NCBI GenBank assembly: GCA_019637585.1
Contig: JAHBVL010000010.1
Span: 16,094 to 80,093, forward strand
Direction: 5' to 3'
DNA length: 64,000 nucleotides
Source of the DNA: Thermomicrobiales bacterium
GTDB taxonomy: Bacteria; Chloroflexota; Chloroflexia; Thermomicrobiales; UBA6265
The notes under the pieces were generated by a model. That model searched no databases, was not told the origin of the DNA, and was given only the letters and a program-made list of their open reading frames with translations. Both the position numbers and the translations under genes were made by a program. Positions 48,349 through 58,000 of the stretch are shown here, in pieces. Every line of letters starts with the position of its first letter. The first letter of the stretch is position 1.

Positions 48349-50649
48349 GTGGAGCAAAGCTGGCTGAGCGAGAGCATCCGCTGGTACCTCCTTCTCGTCG
48401 CCATCACGTGGGGTCTGGCGCCTGCGGCCCGGTGGTTGTTTGGCCGGCTGCCGGACCGTGGCGCATCGGTCGCCCGTCCTCTCGCGCTCCTCTGCGCGAT
48501 CTGGCCGGCCTGGTTTCTGTCGTCCATTTCGCCGGCGCCATTCACGGGTCTGCTACTCGGGCTGTCGTTTGCCATCATGGCCGGCGCATCCTGGTTTCTG
48601 GCCTGGCGTGCCGGTTGGCTGACCCGTGACTGGCTGACACAGCTCCTGGCTGTCGAGGTGATCGCCTGCGCTGCGTTCATGGCCTTTGTCCTGCTGCGCG
48701 GCTACACGCCGGAGATCATCTGGACCGAAAAGCCGATGGATATCGCGTTCCTCTCCTCCTCGGCCAGGGCGACCGATATGCCGCCGGCGGACCCCTGGTA
48801 CAGCGGCGAATCGATCAACTACTACTATCTCGGGTACCTCCTGCACGGCACCCTTGCCCGCCTGTCCGGTGTGCCGACCTGGATTGCGTTCAATCTGGCC
48901 CTGGCGACGACAGCGTCGATGGCGATCGTGGCGGCCGGAGGGGCAGCGTTCAACATCACGCGGAGGCTGGTGAGTAAACGAACGGCGCTCGTCGCCGCCT
49001 TGCTGGCGGGCTTCCTGCTCGTTCTGGCCGGCAATCTGCATGCCCCGGTGGAGGTGCTGCGCAATGGGGGTGACGCCCTCGACCAGTCGTGGTGGGGACC
49101 GATCGGCTGGGACTCCAGCAGGATCGTGGTCGATCATGGCGACGATCCGACCACCGACCAGGACGATCAGACGACGATCAACGAGTTCCCATGGTTCAGT
49201 CTCCTGTTGGGAGACCTTCATCCGCATTTGACCGCATTGCCGTTCACGATTCTGGCCCTGGTCGTGGCTCTTTCTCTTCTGAGCGGCAATCGATCGGCGT
49301 CGCTGACATCGAGAGAGATCGCGCAGCTCGTCATGTGCGGCGCCGTCGTAGGCGCGCTCTATCCGCTCAATAGTCTCGATTTCCCCACCTATCTGGTGAT
49401 GGTGATCGGAGCACTCCTGCTCAACCGCGGTTTGACCCATATCCTCCTGATCGAAGGCGCCATCGTCGTCGTGGCCGCACTCGTTGTCTGGCTCCCCTTT
49501 TGGGTCACATTTGTGCCGTTCGCGGGTACGGATGATTCCGCGCTGCCCACCTGGTTGCGCGATGTGCCGGTTGTGTCGCGAATCTTCATGCTCCTCCAGT
49601 GGCACCATGGCGAGCGAACCTCGGTCGAGGAGTTTCTGACGGTTTTCGGGTTCTTCTGGGTCGCGGCGATCGTCTGGCTCGGCTGGCAGCTGGTCGAAGC
49701 GACCAGGGGCCGGATTCCCGATCCGAGGGTGACGCGCTGGCTCATCGCTGGTGCTCTGTTGTTGGCGGTGATCGCCGTTGCCAGTCAGTCACCGGTTCTC
49801 TTGCTGGCAGGGTTGCCGCTGGCTGGTGCGCTCTGGTTGCTGTCCACCGCATGCGGCGCTCCGTTCAAGGCGTCGACTGCCGTGACCGGCTTGTTCGCCG
49901 CGGGTCTTGGCCTGATCGTTGCCACCGAGTTTTTCTACGTGCAGGATGTCTTTTCCGGCCGCTACAACACGCTGTTCAAGATCTATTACCAGGTGTGGAC
50001 GATGCTGGCGATCGGTTCGGCGGTGGCTGTCGTCTTCGTCGTGCGAGCGTTGCAAACCCGGATGGCGACGCAGGGGGTGATGGTGGCGCTGCTCGCTGCA
50101 GGACTGCTGGCCGTGGCGACCTATCCCATCGTTGCGACTACGCAGTGGACGCGAGTCCAGGGTGCGCGGGAGTGGAAAGGACTCAACGGGCTGGCGTTTC
50201 TGGAAGCCCAGGCGCCGGGGGATGTCGCCGCCATTCAGTGGCTGGCCGACAACGCCCGCGAGGATGATGTCATCATCGAAGCACCCGGCTGCTCGTATCA
50301 GGTCAACGGTGGAATGCCGACCGGCCGGATGGCCGCGTTCACCGGTGTGCCGGACATCATGGGCTGGCAGGGCCACGAATCGCAATGGCGGGCCGGGCAG
50401 CCGAGCCTCCTCAATCTCATCGGTCAGCGTGCCGCGGATATCGCCGAAATCTATACCGATCCCGCGAGTTCGCTCGTCGATCAGTATCAGGCGACCCTCC
50501 TCTTCGCCGGCAGCTTCGAGCGGTATGGCACCCCGACCTGCCCGGACGCCGGTCCATATGCATCCGTTGGCGATTTCGCGTTTCCAGGTCCAGGCTGGGA
50601 GGAGGTCTTCTCCTCCGGCGACGCGACGATCTATCGCCGGATCCCGTAA
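48349..50649 (+). CDS. YYY-domain (DUF2298) polytopic membrane protein
   Basis: A 766-residue protein with about 15 hydrophobic segments. The diagnostic motifs of the Chloroflexi/archaeal YYY family are present: WYSGESINYYYLGYLLHGTL (the YYY signature) and TINEFPWFSLLLGDLHPHLT. The C-terminal extracytoplasmic part contains VIIEAPGCSYQVNGGMPTGR and IMGWQGHESQWR, also family-typical and shared with GT-C-like glycosyltransferase architecture. The start is GTG at 48349 with GGGAAGGGAAAC upstream. It is suspected to act in cell-surface glycosylation, by fold analogy only. The next gene, 67 bases downstream, encodes an exported protein and may be co-transcribed. Confidence 0.9.
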   Translation: MEQSWLSESIRWYLLLVAITWGLAPAARWLFGRLPDRGASVARPLALLCAIWPAWFLSSISPAPFTGLLLGLSFAIMAGASWFLAWRAGWLTRDWLTQLLAVEVIACAAFMAFVLLRGYTPEIIWTEKPMDIAFLSSSARATDMPPADPWYSGESINYYYLGYLLHGTLARLSGVPTWIAFNLALATTASMAIVAAGGAAFNITRRLVSKRTALVAALLAGFLLVLAGNLHAPVEVLRNGGDALDQSWWGPIGWDSSRIVVDHGDDPTTDQDDQTTINEFPWFSLLLGDLHPHLTALPFTILALVVALSLLSGNRSASLTSREIAQLVMCGAVVGALYPLNSLDFPTYLVMVIGALLLNRGLTHILLIEGAIVVVAALVVWLPFWVTFVPFAGTDDSALPTWLRDVPVVSRIFMLLQWHHGERTSVEEFLTVFGFFWVAAIVWLGWQLVEATRGRIPDPRVTRWLIAGALLLAVIAVASQSPVLLLAGLPLAGALWLLSTACGAPFKASTAVTGLFAAGLGLIVATEFFYVQDVFSGRYNTLFKIYYQVWTMLAIGSAVAVVFVVRALQTRMATQGVMVALLAAGLLAVATYPIVATTQWTRVQGAREWKGLNGLAFLEAQAPGDVAAIQWLADNAREDDVIIEAPGCSYQVNGGMPTGRMAAFTGVPDIMGWQGHESQWRAGQPSLLNLIGQRAADIAEIYTDPASSLVDQYQATLLFAGSFERYGTPTCPDAGPYASVGDFAFPGPGWEEVFSSGDATIYRRIP

Positions 50650-50716
50650 GCGACCTCACTCACCGTCATGAATCCGGACCGGTCACCGTTCTACTCCACG
50701 ACGGATGGAGTAGCCG

Positions 50717-51880
50717 ATGCCAAACCGATTGCTAACCCACACTCTGACGATTTCGCTGCTGGCGATCGCCATGCTCACGGTGGGCTGGTCGACCTTGCTC
50801 ACCACGCACAACCGGCAGGGTGAGGCATTCGAACAGACCCGGGAGCTGCGCACCTATTTCTCGGCAGTCAATGGCTATCTGATCGGCGGCGCCCCCGATC
50901 AGCAGATCGGGCAGGGCGCGCCTGCCGCCGCGCCGGGTGAGCTGGTGTCTGCTGGCGTGGCCGAGATGCTGGCGCTGGCGGCCATCCGTTGCAGTTATCC
51001 CGATCAGCGCTTTTTCGTCGAATCGACGGGACAGGTCGGCGATGAAACGGTCGCCTATCTGCAGGCAACCGGGTGGATGCGACGCTTGCCAGCCTGGATC
51101 GCGCCTGTCGCCAGCGATGGATCTGGCCGCGCCATGGCCACTGGGCCGTCGATTTTGAACGCGGCGTCGCGAGATGTTTCGTTTCTGAATCTTCATCCTG
51201 GACGTGACGATCTCGCGCTTTTCCGGTCGATGGATCTCGTCATCGTTCACGTGACGCTATCCAACGACGCGCCCGCCGTGCGGTATGTGGCGTTGTCGGC
51301 CCCCGGCATCTACACGCTGCTCTCCGGAGAAGCAGAAATGCAAGGCGACCACGTGACCGAGGTGATCAGCCCGGATGCGCGGAGAATGGGGATCTTCGGG
51401 ACGAACGAGCGTGTTTCGTTGAGCGCCGCGGATTCACTTGTGGTCGGTGGAGGGCGTGCGGTGCTGAGTATTGCCAGCGGTGCGACGCTGGATTTGATCG
51501 CGGCAGTCGGAGTGCGGGAGGTTCCTCGCGAGGGCGCCCAGGCGACGACATCCCTCAAATCTGCGCGGACGCAGGCAGGGCGGGTCCGTGATGTGGATGT
51601 ACCGGCGCTCTTTCCACAGGGCGAGATCGAGCTGCTTGCCGAAACGGATCGCTCCGGGAGCGAGGGGGCCCGGTCGTGGACTGGAGGTTGGCTTCTGGTG
51701 CCTCCGGAGGCGATTGCGTCGCTGACGACGGAGAGCGGCGCGGAGCTCGTCACGATTCCGGCGATCAATGGCCAAGGGGCCCAGGTAGCGGAGTATCCAG
51801 ACCAGATGCTCATCGCCAATCGAGGAGATGGAGCACTGCTCATGTTCGTCATTCGCGTCGAGAGGTCGGCAGACCAGTAG
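50717..51880 (+). CDS. Hypothetical exported or membrane-anchored protein
   Basis: A 387-residue protein. The N-terminal 30 residues form an uncleaved signal anchor (LTHTLTISLLAIAMLTVGWS). The rest is predicted extracytoplasmic, with beta-rich segments such as HVTLSNDAPAVRYVALSAPG and VGGGRAVLSIASGATLDLIA. The start ATG at 50717 has GGAG about six bases upstream. It follows the YYY gene on the same strand. I recognise no family. It may be a surface protein processed or modified by the YYY protein, but this is only context. Confidence 0.65.
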   Translation: MPNRLLTHTLTISLLAIAMLTVGWSTLLTTHNRQGEAFEQTRELRTYFSAVNGYLIGGAPDQQIGQGAPAAAPGELVSAGVAEMLALAAIRCSYPDQRFFVESTGQVGDETVAYLQATGWMRRLPAWIAPVASDGSGRAMATGPSILNAASRDVSFLNLHPGRDDLALFRSMDLVIVHVTLSNDAPAVRYVALSAPGIYTLLSGEAEMQGDHVTEVISPDARRMGIFGTNERVSLSAADSLVVGGGRAVLSIASGATLDLIAAVGVREVPREGAQATTSLKSARTQAGRVRDVDVPALFPQGEIELLAETDRSGSEGARSWTGGWLLVPPEAIASLTTESGAELVTIPAINGQGAQVAEYPDQMLIANRGDGALLMFVIRVERSADQ

Positions 51881-51994
51881 GGGGACACGTGGATTCTTGC
51901 CAGCATGCGTCATATTCTCGTCAGCATCTACGTTTAGATATTCGGATGCCGGTGTTTGTGCATCGGTTGGCGGTATGTTCGTCCTGGTTGAGTC

Positions 51995-52567
51995 ATGCAC
52001 ACCGATCGATCCAGCGGTGCGGCGCTGAGTGATGATGCGCTCCTGGCGGCGGCGAAGTCCGATCCGGGGCAGTTCGCGCTGCTCTACGACCGATATGTTG
52101 ATGCCGTTTTTCGCTACTGCCACCGGCGGCTGGACGACCGGGAAGCGGCCGAGGATGCGACGAGTCAGATCTTCGAAAAGGCATTCAGCAACCTGCCGAA
52201 GTGCCGTGACGAATGGTTCCGGCCGTGGCTCTTCCGGATCGCCCACAACGTTGTGATCGACTGCTACCGCCAGCGGCGACCCACCGTCGAATTGCTGGAT
52301 GACGCACTCCAGATGGCCGACGAGGCCGAGAATCCGGAGGAACGAGCAATCAGCTCGGAATCAGCCGCCACCCTGCGCCAGCTTCTCGAACTCTTGAGTG
52401 CCGAACAGCGTGAGGTGATCGAGTTGCGATTGGCTGGATTGAACGGGACCGAATCGATGGCGGTGCTCGGTATCAGTCGCGAGGTGCTGGGATCCCGGAC
52501 CTATCGCGCCATGAACAGGTTGCGCTCGTTGATCGAAGACGCCGAGGCGTTGGGGGTGCGGTCATGA
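51995..52567 (+). CDS. ECF-type RNA polymerase sigma factor
   Basis: A 190-residue protein with sigma region 2 (LLYDRYVDAVFRYCHRRLDD, then AEDATSQIFEKAFSNLP and WLFRIAHNVVIDCYRQR) and region 4 (LSAEQREVIELRLAGLNGTE, ISREVLGSRTYRAMNRLRSL). There is no region 1 or 3, as usual for ECF factors. Start ATG at 51995. The stop overlaps the start of the next gene by four bases (ATGA), which marks the membrane-anchored beta-propeller protein as its likely partner and possible anti-sigma factor. Confidence 0.92.
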   Translation: MHTDRSSGAALSDDALLAAAKSDPGQFALLYDRYVDAVFRYCHRRLDDREAAEDATSQIFEKAFSNLPKCRDEWFRPWLFRIAHNVVIDCYRQRRPTVELLDDALQMADEAENPEERAISSESAATLRQLLELLSAEQREVIELRLAGLNGTESMAVLGISREVLGSRTYRAMNRLRSLIEDAEALGVRS

Positions 52568-54207
52568 ATGGAGGTCCAAACCGGGAGACGGAACGTCTGC
52601 TGGCTTTCTGGGACGCCCTCCAGGAGGGTGGAGCGCATCTCCCCGACCTCGATCCCGGTCTGGCGACGACGGTCCGGTATCTGCATCAGAACGACCCGTC
52701 GGAGGCCGTTAATCCCGAATTCACCGCCAGGTTGCGCGACCGGCTGCTGGCCGGTCAGATACCTGCGGCCGACGGACCAGCACCCGTTCAGACCGTGCCA
52801 TATCCGGTTCCAGCCCTGCCGGTTTCCATCGAGCGCCAGGCGTCGCCAAGCGGGTGGCGTACATGGGGATGGCGGGCCGCCGCGCTACTCGTCGCGTGTC
52901 TGGGTGTTGTTGCGCTCGTCGCGGGGCAGGATCGGTTGTCGGATCTTCTGAGCGCCGACACGCCGGCGATACCCACATCAACCGTTGCCTCGATCGACGC
53001 ACCCACGCAATCACCAGAACCTCAGATTTCGGTAGATGGCATGCCGATGTACATGGGGAATGCGGCGCGAACTGGGATCGCGGATGCCGCCGGACCGGCA
53101 GATGCCGCCGCGATCGCCTGGTCGGCGCAGATGGACAAAGGTTCCGCCGGAACGCCGGTTCTTGCCGACGGCGTCCTCTACCTGGGATCCGCCGGCGGGC
53201 ATCTCTATGCGTTCGACGCGGAATCGGGAAAGGAACTCTGGGCTTTTCAGGGTGCGGGACCAATGCGGACAACTGCGCTGATCGCTGGCGACGTCGTGGT
53301 GACCACCGCCGGATTCGCCGGGATGGATGGCGCAGTGCATGGGGTCGATCGCGCGACTGGCGAAGAACGCTGGAGTTTCGCGGTCGAGAACCAGGTTCAA
53401 TCCGATCCATTGCTCTACGACGGATTGGTCATTTTTGGTTGCGACGATGGAGTTGTCTACGCGCTGAATCCGGAGTCGGGTGAGCTGGCCTGGTCGTATC
53501 AGGCGGGTGGTCCGGTTTCAGCCGCTGCGGCCGCTGGTGGGGGGCAGGTGGTGTTCGGTTCGGGCGAAGGGATGTTGACGGCGCTCGATGCCGCCACCGG
53601 GACCGAGCAATGGACCCTTTCCCCACCGAGCGAACTCACCGGAGACCCCGGTGACCCAAACCCGGGGCACAGCTGGTCGACCCTCCTGATTCTCGATGGA
53701 ACAGTCTTTGTCACCTACAGCATTGCCACCCAGATGGCGGTCACGCCGCAACTTGTTCTTGCGGTCGACCTGGAAACAGGCGCCTTGCAGTGGGCGCGGG
53801 ACGATCTGCTCGGGCTCCGAACGTCTCTGCTGATGCCCGCGCCGGACGGCACGATCCGGGCGCTCAGCATGGGGTCGAACGAAGCGCTCCTCACCACCTT
53901 CGAGTCCGGCACGGGCAATCCCGTGGGTGAGCGCCTGGTTCTGCCTGAAACCGAAAACGTTTCAGCGGCCGGTGGCGTGATTGCCGGTGACCGCCTCTAC
54001 ATCCTGGATGGCGGCGGCAATGGCGAGGGTTCAGCCCGTTTGCGGATCTTCGATTTGACCGACGCTTCCCAGGTTGCTGAAGTGCCGCTGCCTGGTCCCG
54101 GAGATGTTGGCCAGGTCGATGGCAGACGCCGGCCGCCGCTGGTCGTCGATGGCAGTGTCTATGTGGCCAAGAACGATGGAGCGGTGGTGGCGATTCGGGA
54201 TCAGTAG
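52564..54207 (+). CDS. Membrane-anchored PQQ-like beta-propeller protein, probable partner of the ECF sigma factor
   Basis: A 547-residue protein. Residues 1-95 are cytoplasmic and resemble short anti-sigma-like or sigma-partner regions (ETERLLAFWDALQEGGAHLP). One transmembrane helix lies at about 97-117 (AAALLVACLGVVALVAG), and the rest is an extracytoplasmic PQQ/quinoprotein propeller with repeated blades (LYLGSAGGHLYAFDAESGKE, VIFGCDDGVVYALNPESGEL, VVFGSGEGMLTALDAATGTE). No ZAS zinc motif is present. The translational coupling to the ECF gene suggests it senses an extracytoplasmic signal and controls the sigma factor, an inference from layout. No other gene shares the unit. Confidence 0.82.
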   Translation: MNGGPNRETERLLAFWDALQEGGAHLPDLDPGLATTVRYLHQNDPSEAVNPEFTARLRDRLLAGQIPAADGPAPVQTVPYPVPALPVSIERQASPSGWRTWGWRAAALLVACLGVVALVAGQDRLSDLLSADTPAIPTSTVASIDAPTQSPEPQISVDGMPMYMGNAARTGIADAAGPADAAAIAWSAQMDKGSAGTPVLADGVLYLGSAGGHLYAFDAESGKELWAFQGAGPMRTTALIAGDVVVTTAGFAGMDGAVHGVDRATGEERWSFAVENQVQSDPLLYDGLVIFGCDDGVVYALNPESGELAWSYQAGGPVSAAAAAGGGQVVFGSGEGMLTALDAATGTEQWTLSPPSELTGDPGDPNPGHSWSTLLILDGTVFVTYSIATQMAVTPQLVLAVDLETGALQWARDDLLGLRTSLLMPAPDGTIRALSMGSNEALLTTFESGTGNPVGERLVLPETENVSAAGGVIAGDRLYILDGGGNGEGSARLRIFDLTDASQVAEVPLPGPGDVGQVDGRRRPPLVVDGSVYVAKNDGAVVAIRDQ

Positions 54208-54244
54208 CCCGGATGGCCTCTGCAACTGCCGGACCTTCCGTCAG

Positions 54245-54300
54245 ACCCGACCGGCCGTGAACGGCCCGGGCCCACAGTGCGACGGTCCTCCGGACCTGAG
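54245..54300. repeat. Dispersed repeat family 2, copy B
   Basis: Contains GGCCGT/ACGGCC (54253-54258 with 54261-54266), then CACAGTGCGACGGTCC and CCGGACCTGAG. It matches the copy at 46402-46455. It lies between the beta-propeller gene and the convergent PIN-toxin gene and may also act as a terminator. Confidence 0.75.
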
Positions 54301-54363
54301 ATCCAGCCCGGAAGCTGCGGTCGCGTGGTTAGTGCTGCGTCAGGTAACTACCCCGATGCATCG

Positions 54364-54777
54364 TCAATCGCTGAGATCAGATGTACGCCAAAGACGAAGG
54401 CCGTCGATGTCTTCGAAGTGTCTCGTGTTTCGGGTGAAAAGGATCAGATCGTGCTGGATTGCAGTCGCGGCGATCAGGATGTCCATCGCACGCTCGTTCA
54501 CCGGCCGTCGTTGGCGCCGAAGATGGCCCCTGAGCGTGGCAGCAGTATCGGCGGTATCAATGTCGAACGGGATGATACGCACGCCCTGAATCAGATCCTC
54601 GTACCGCCGACGCATTCCCTCTGCGTCGCGACCGAACTTGATTCCTTCGAGAACCTCCACGGCGGTGATGACTGACAGTCCCATGCCGTGAGCCACCAGA
54701 TTGTCCAGGATTCGGACCGTGTCTGGATCATCGAGAAGGTAGTTGATGACTCCGTCCGAGTCGACTAGAAAACGCAC
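54364..54777 (-). CDS. PIN-domain toxin (VapC-like)
   Basis: A 137-residue protein. The PIN active-site acidic residues are seen in FLVDSDGVINYL (Asp), ITAVEVLEGIKF (Glu), NERAMDILIAATA (Asp) and a final TRNTRHFED segment. Length fits VapC. The start is taken at GTG 54777, giving a 13-base overlap with the antitoxin gene; the longer open frame to 54858 is the antitoxin in another frame. VapC toxins cleave RNA, usually tRNA or rRNA, and are blocked by the adjacent antitoxin. It is convergent with the beta-propeller gene. Confidence 0.85.
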   Translation of the reverse strand: MRFLVDSDGVINYLLDDPDTVRILDNLVAHGMGLSVITAVEVLEGIKFGRDAEGMRRRYEDLIQGVRIIPFDIDTADTAATLRGHLRRQRRPVNERAMDILIAATAIQHDLILFTRNTRHFEDIDGLRLWRTSDLSD

Positions 54778-55067
54778 GCTTCCCAATCGCGTGGGCGCTG
54801 GCCACGGCTTTCGCTGATCTGCCTCTTGAGCGACTCCCCGTCCACCAGACCCTTCCAACCGCCCGCGGCCGATCTGAAGCGTGCGATCTGTTCGGAATTG
54901 GGCCGCCAGGACTCGATGTCTGTGGTGGGAGTGACCTCAAAGCGGCGGCGGCGGCCGTCCATCAAGATGACCGGTTGATTCGAGTGACTAGACGAGGCGA
55001 GAAGCTCTTCAAGCTCTTCGATGCTCTGAATTTCAATGGACTTGTTCTTTATCAGGGCCGTGACCAT
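54765..55067 (-). CDS. Putative antitoxin of the VapBC-like pair
   Basis: A 100-residue protein encoded directly before and overlapping the PIN toxin gene, in the antitoxin position. The N-terminal half is KSIEIQSIEELEELLASSSH; the C-terminal half is polar and Arg/Trp-rich, the sort of tail that wraps a PIN domain. I do not recognise a canonical AbrB, RHH or Phd DNA-binding motif. The start ATG at 55067 has AAAGGA nine bases upstream. The antitoxin role rests on position and size. Confidence 0.65.
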   Translation of the reverse strand: MVTALIKNKSIEIQSIEELEELLASSSHSNQPVILMDGRRRRFEVTPTTDIESWRPNSEQIARFRSAAGGWKGLVDGESLKRQISESRGQRPRDWEACVF

Positions 55068-55098
55068 GGTGGAGTCCTTTTTGCGCCGCGCTTCGCAC

Positions 55099-58000
55099 TC
55101 AGTTTACTGTAGTCGGTCGCCAAACATGGCCGGGAGCGACGCGAGCGGCGAGCACTTCCGCGAGATGGATCGTCTTCCGGCCGGTGAAGTGTTCGATCTG
55201 CTGCCGGCAGGAGACACCGGCCACGGCGATGATCGTTTCGGAATCAGCGGCGTTGACCGCCGGGAAGAGTCGTTCCTCGCCGATGGCTCTCGAGACGTCA
55301 TAGTGTTCGGCTTCGTATCCGAATGAACCGGCCATGCCACAACAACCGGCGCCACTTTCGGACGCATTGCATCCCGCCGCTGCCAGAAGCTTCATCGAGG
55401 GACCCATACCGATCAAGGCTTTCTGGTGGCAGTGTCCATGGAAGAAGACGTTCGGGCGGGGTCCACTTGCCCACTCGATACCGAGGTCGTCGTCGGCCGC
55501 CAGTTTGGCCAGGAATTCATCGAACATGAACGCCTGACCGGCGACGACCTTCGCGTTTTCGTTGCCAGGAAGCAGGTCGAGATACTCGTCGCGCAGCGTG
55601 AGAATGCAGCTCGGCTCGGTACCGATGATCGGGATGCCCTGCCGGGCGTGCGGCGCCAGGAGATCGACATTCTTCTGCGCCGATTTTCTGGCTTCGGAAA
55701 CCAGTCCCTTGGAGAGCATCGGCCGGCCGCAGCAGGCCCGTCGCTCTTCGACGATGACCCGGAATCCGGCCGCTTCGAGCAACTTCACCGCCGCCAGACC
55801 GATATTTGGATAGTTGTAGGTGGTCCAGGTGTCGTGAAAGTAGACAACCGATCCACGGGTTTGCTGCTGGGGGGCTGCTTTCTTGGCCCGCCGCTTCCAC
55901 TGCCGCGTGAAGGTGTTTGTCGTGAATGTGGAGAGTCTGCGCTCCGGATGAACGCCTGCCAGCTTCATCATCGGACGGCCCAGCGGTGTGCGAATCGCCA
56001 GATTGGCCACCGGGGCGAATGCCGAGCCAAGACGGGAGAGAGTATGGATGTGCCCCATGACTCTGGCTCGTGCCGGTGTGCCATGCGCGTCGTAGTAGTG
56101 GGCCAGGAATTCCGTTTTGAGCTTGGCCATGTCGACGCTGGACGGGCACTCTGTTTTGCATGCCTTGCAGGAGAGGCAGAGGTCCATCACTTCGTACGTG
56201 TCGCGGGACGTGAAGTCTTTCGGTTCGAAGACATTGCCCGCCAGGGCATTGCGGAGGGCGTTGGCCCGGGCCCGGGTGGTGTCCTTTTCGTCCTTGGTGG
56301 CCATGTAGGAGGGGCACATGGTACCCGCTTTGAGTTTTCGGCAGACGGCCGCACCGTTGCACATCTCCACCGCAGCCATGAAGCCGCCTTCGCGGGAGAA
56401 GTCGAGATGCGTCTTGATCTCCAGGGGTTTGTATGCGGGGCCGAGGCGCAGACTCTCGGTCATCGGCGGGGCGTTGACCTTCTTGCCCGGATTCATGACG
56501 CCATCGGGATCGAAGATGGATTTGAACTCACGCATCGCCTGATAGAGCTTCGGCCCGAAAATGACCTCGTTCAGCTCCGAGCGCTGCAATCCATCCCCAT
56601 GTTCGCCGCTCATGACGCCGCCGAACCGGTGGGCCAGCTCGGCCGCCGCATAGCCCATTTCTTTCATCGCTTCGACGCCTGAGGTCTCTTTCAGGTTGAC
56701 CAGGGGCCGGATGTGGAGGCATCCGGATGAGGCGTGCGCGTAATAGGCCGCGGTCGTGCCATGCGACCCGACCAGTTGCTCGACGGCGCCGACGAACTCC
56801 GCCAGGTGTGGAACCGGCACCGAGACGTCCTCGATCACCGGGATCGGTTTGAAGTCGCCGCGAATGCTGTAGAGCAATCCGAGTCCGGCTTTGCGCACCG
56901 ACCAGACGTCGGCTTGCCGTTTCGGATCGAGCACGGTGAGTGGATCGGCGGCGAGGGAGATCTTCGCCTTCTTCAGGTGCGCGATCAACGCGTCGCAGTG
57001 CCTGGATACGTCGGATTCGTTCTCGCCGTAGTACTCGACCACGAGCACACCGGCGGGATCTCCTTCGATGAACGAGATCTGCGAGGCATATCCGGGCTGG
57101 GCGCGGGTGAGGTCGAGGAGCATCCGGTCCATGAGCTCGACCGCGGATGGCTCAGTTTCGAGAATGGTCGGGGTCGCCGACATCGCCGCGACCAGCTCGG
57201 CAAACTGCAGGATCACGATGCCGGTCCGTTTCGGCACCGGAACCAGTTTGAAACGCACCTGCATCAGCGTCGCCAGCGTTCCTTCGGAGGAGACGAGCAG
57301 GCGGGCGGGGTTGAATTCACCCGGCGCTTTGAGGAACTCGTCGAGGGAGTAACCGGTCGAGCGGCGCCAATGGGGCGGGAAGTCTGAGCGGATCAGATCG
57401 GCGTTGGTTTCGCCGAATTCCCGAAGCTGGGTCAGGAGGCGGCCGCGCGCGTCGCCGGCCGCGGTTTGCGTTTCCAGTTCCTCGGCGGAGACCTCACCGA
57501 GTTCGATGACATCCCCATCCGCCAGCGCGAACCGGACGCTTTCGACATTGTCGCCGGTCATGCCGTAGAGAATGGAATGGGCGCCGGTGGAGTTGTTGCC
57601 CACGACGCCACCGGCCGTGGCCCGATTGCTCGACGATGGATCTGGTCCGAACATCAATCCGTTCGGTTTGAGCAGCCGGTTGAGCGATTCGAGGTTGATC
57701 CCCGGCTCGACGGTGACGGTCCGCTCTTCTTCATTGATATCCAGCACGCGATTCAGGTACTTCGAGAAGTCGATCACCAGCGCCGCGCCCACGGTCTGGC
57801 CGGCCAGCGAAGACCCGCCCCCCCTGGGCAGAATGGGCACACCATGACTGGAGGCAAGCTCGACCGCGCCGACGACATCGTCGAGCGATTTGGGCAGGAC
57901 GACGCCAACCGGCTCGATCTGATAGTTCGATGCGTCGGTCGAATAGAGCATCCGGGAGGTTCGGTCGAACCGTACTTCGCCATGAATGCGGCTGCGCAGC

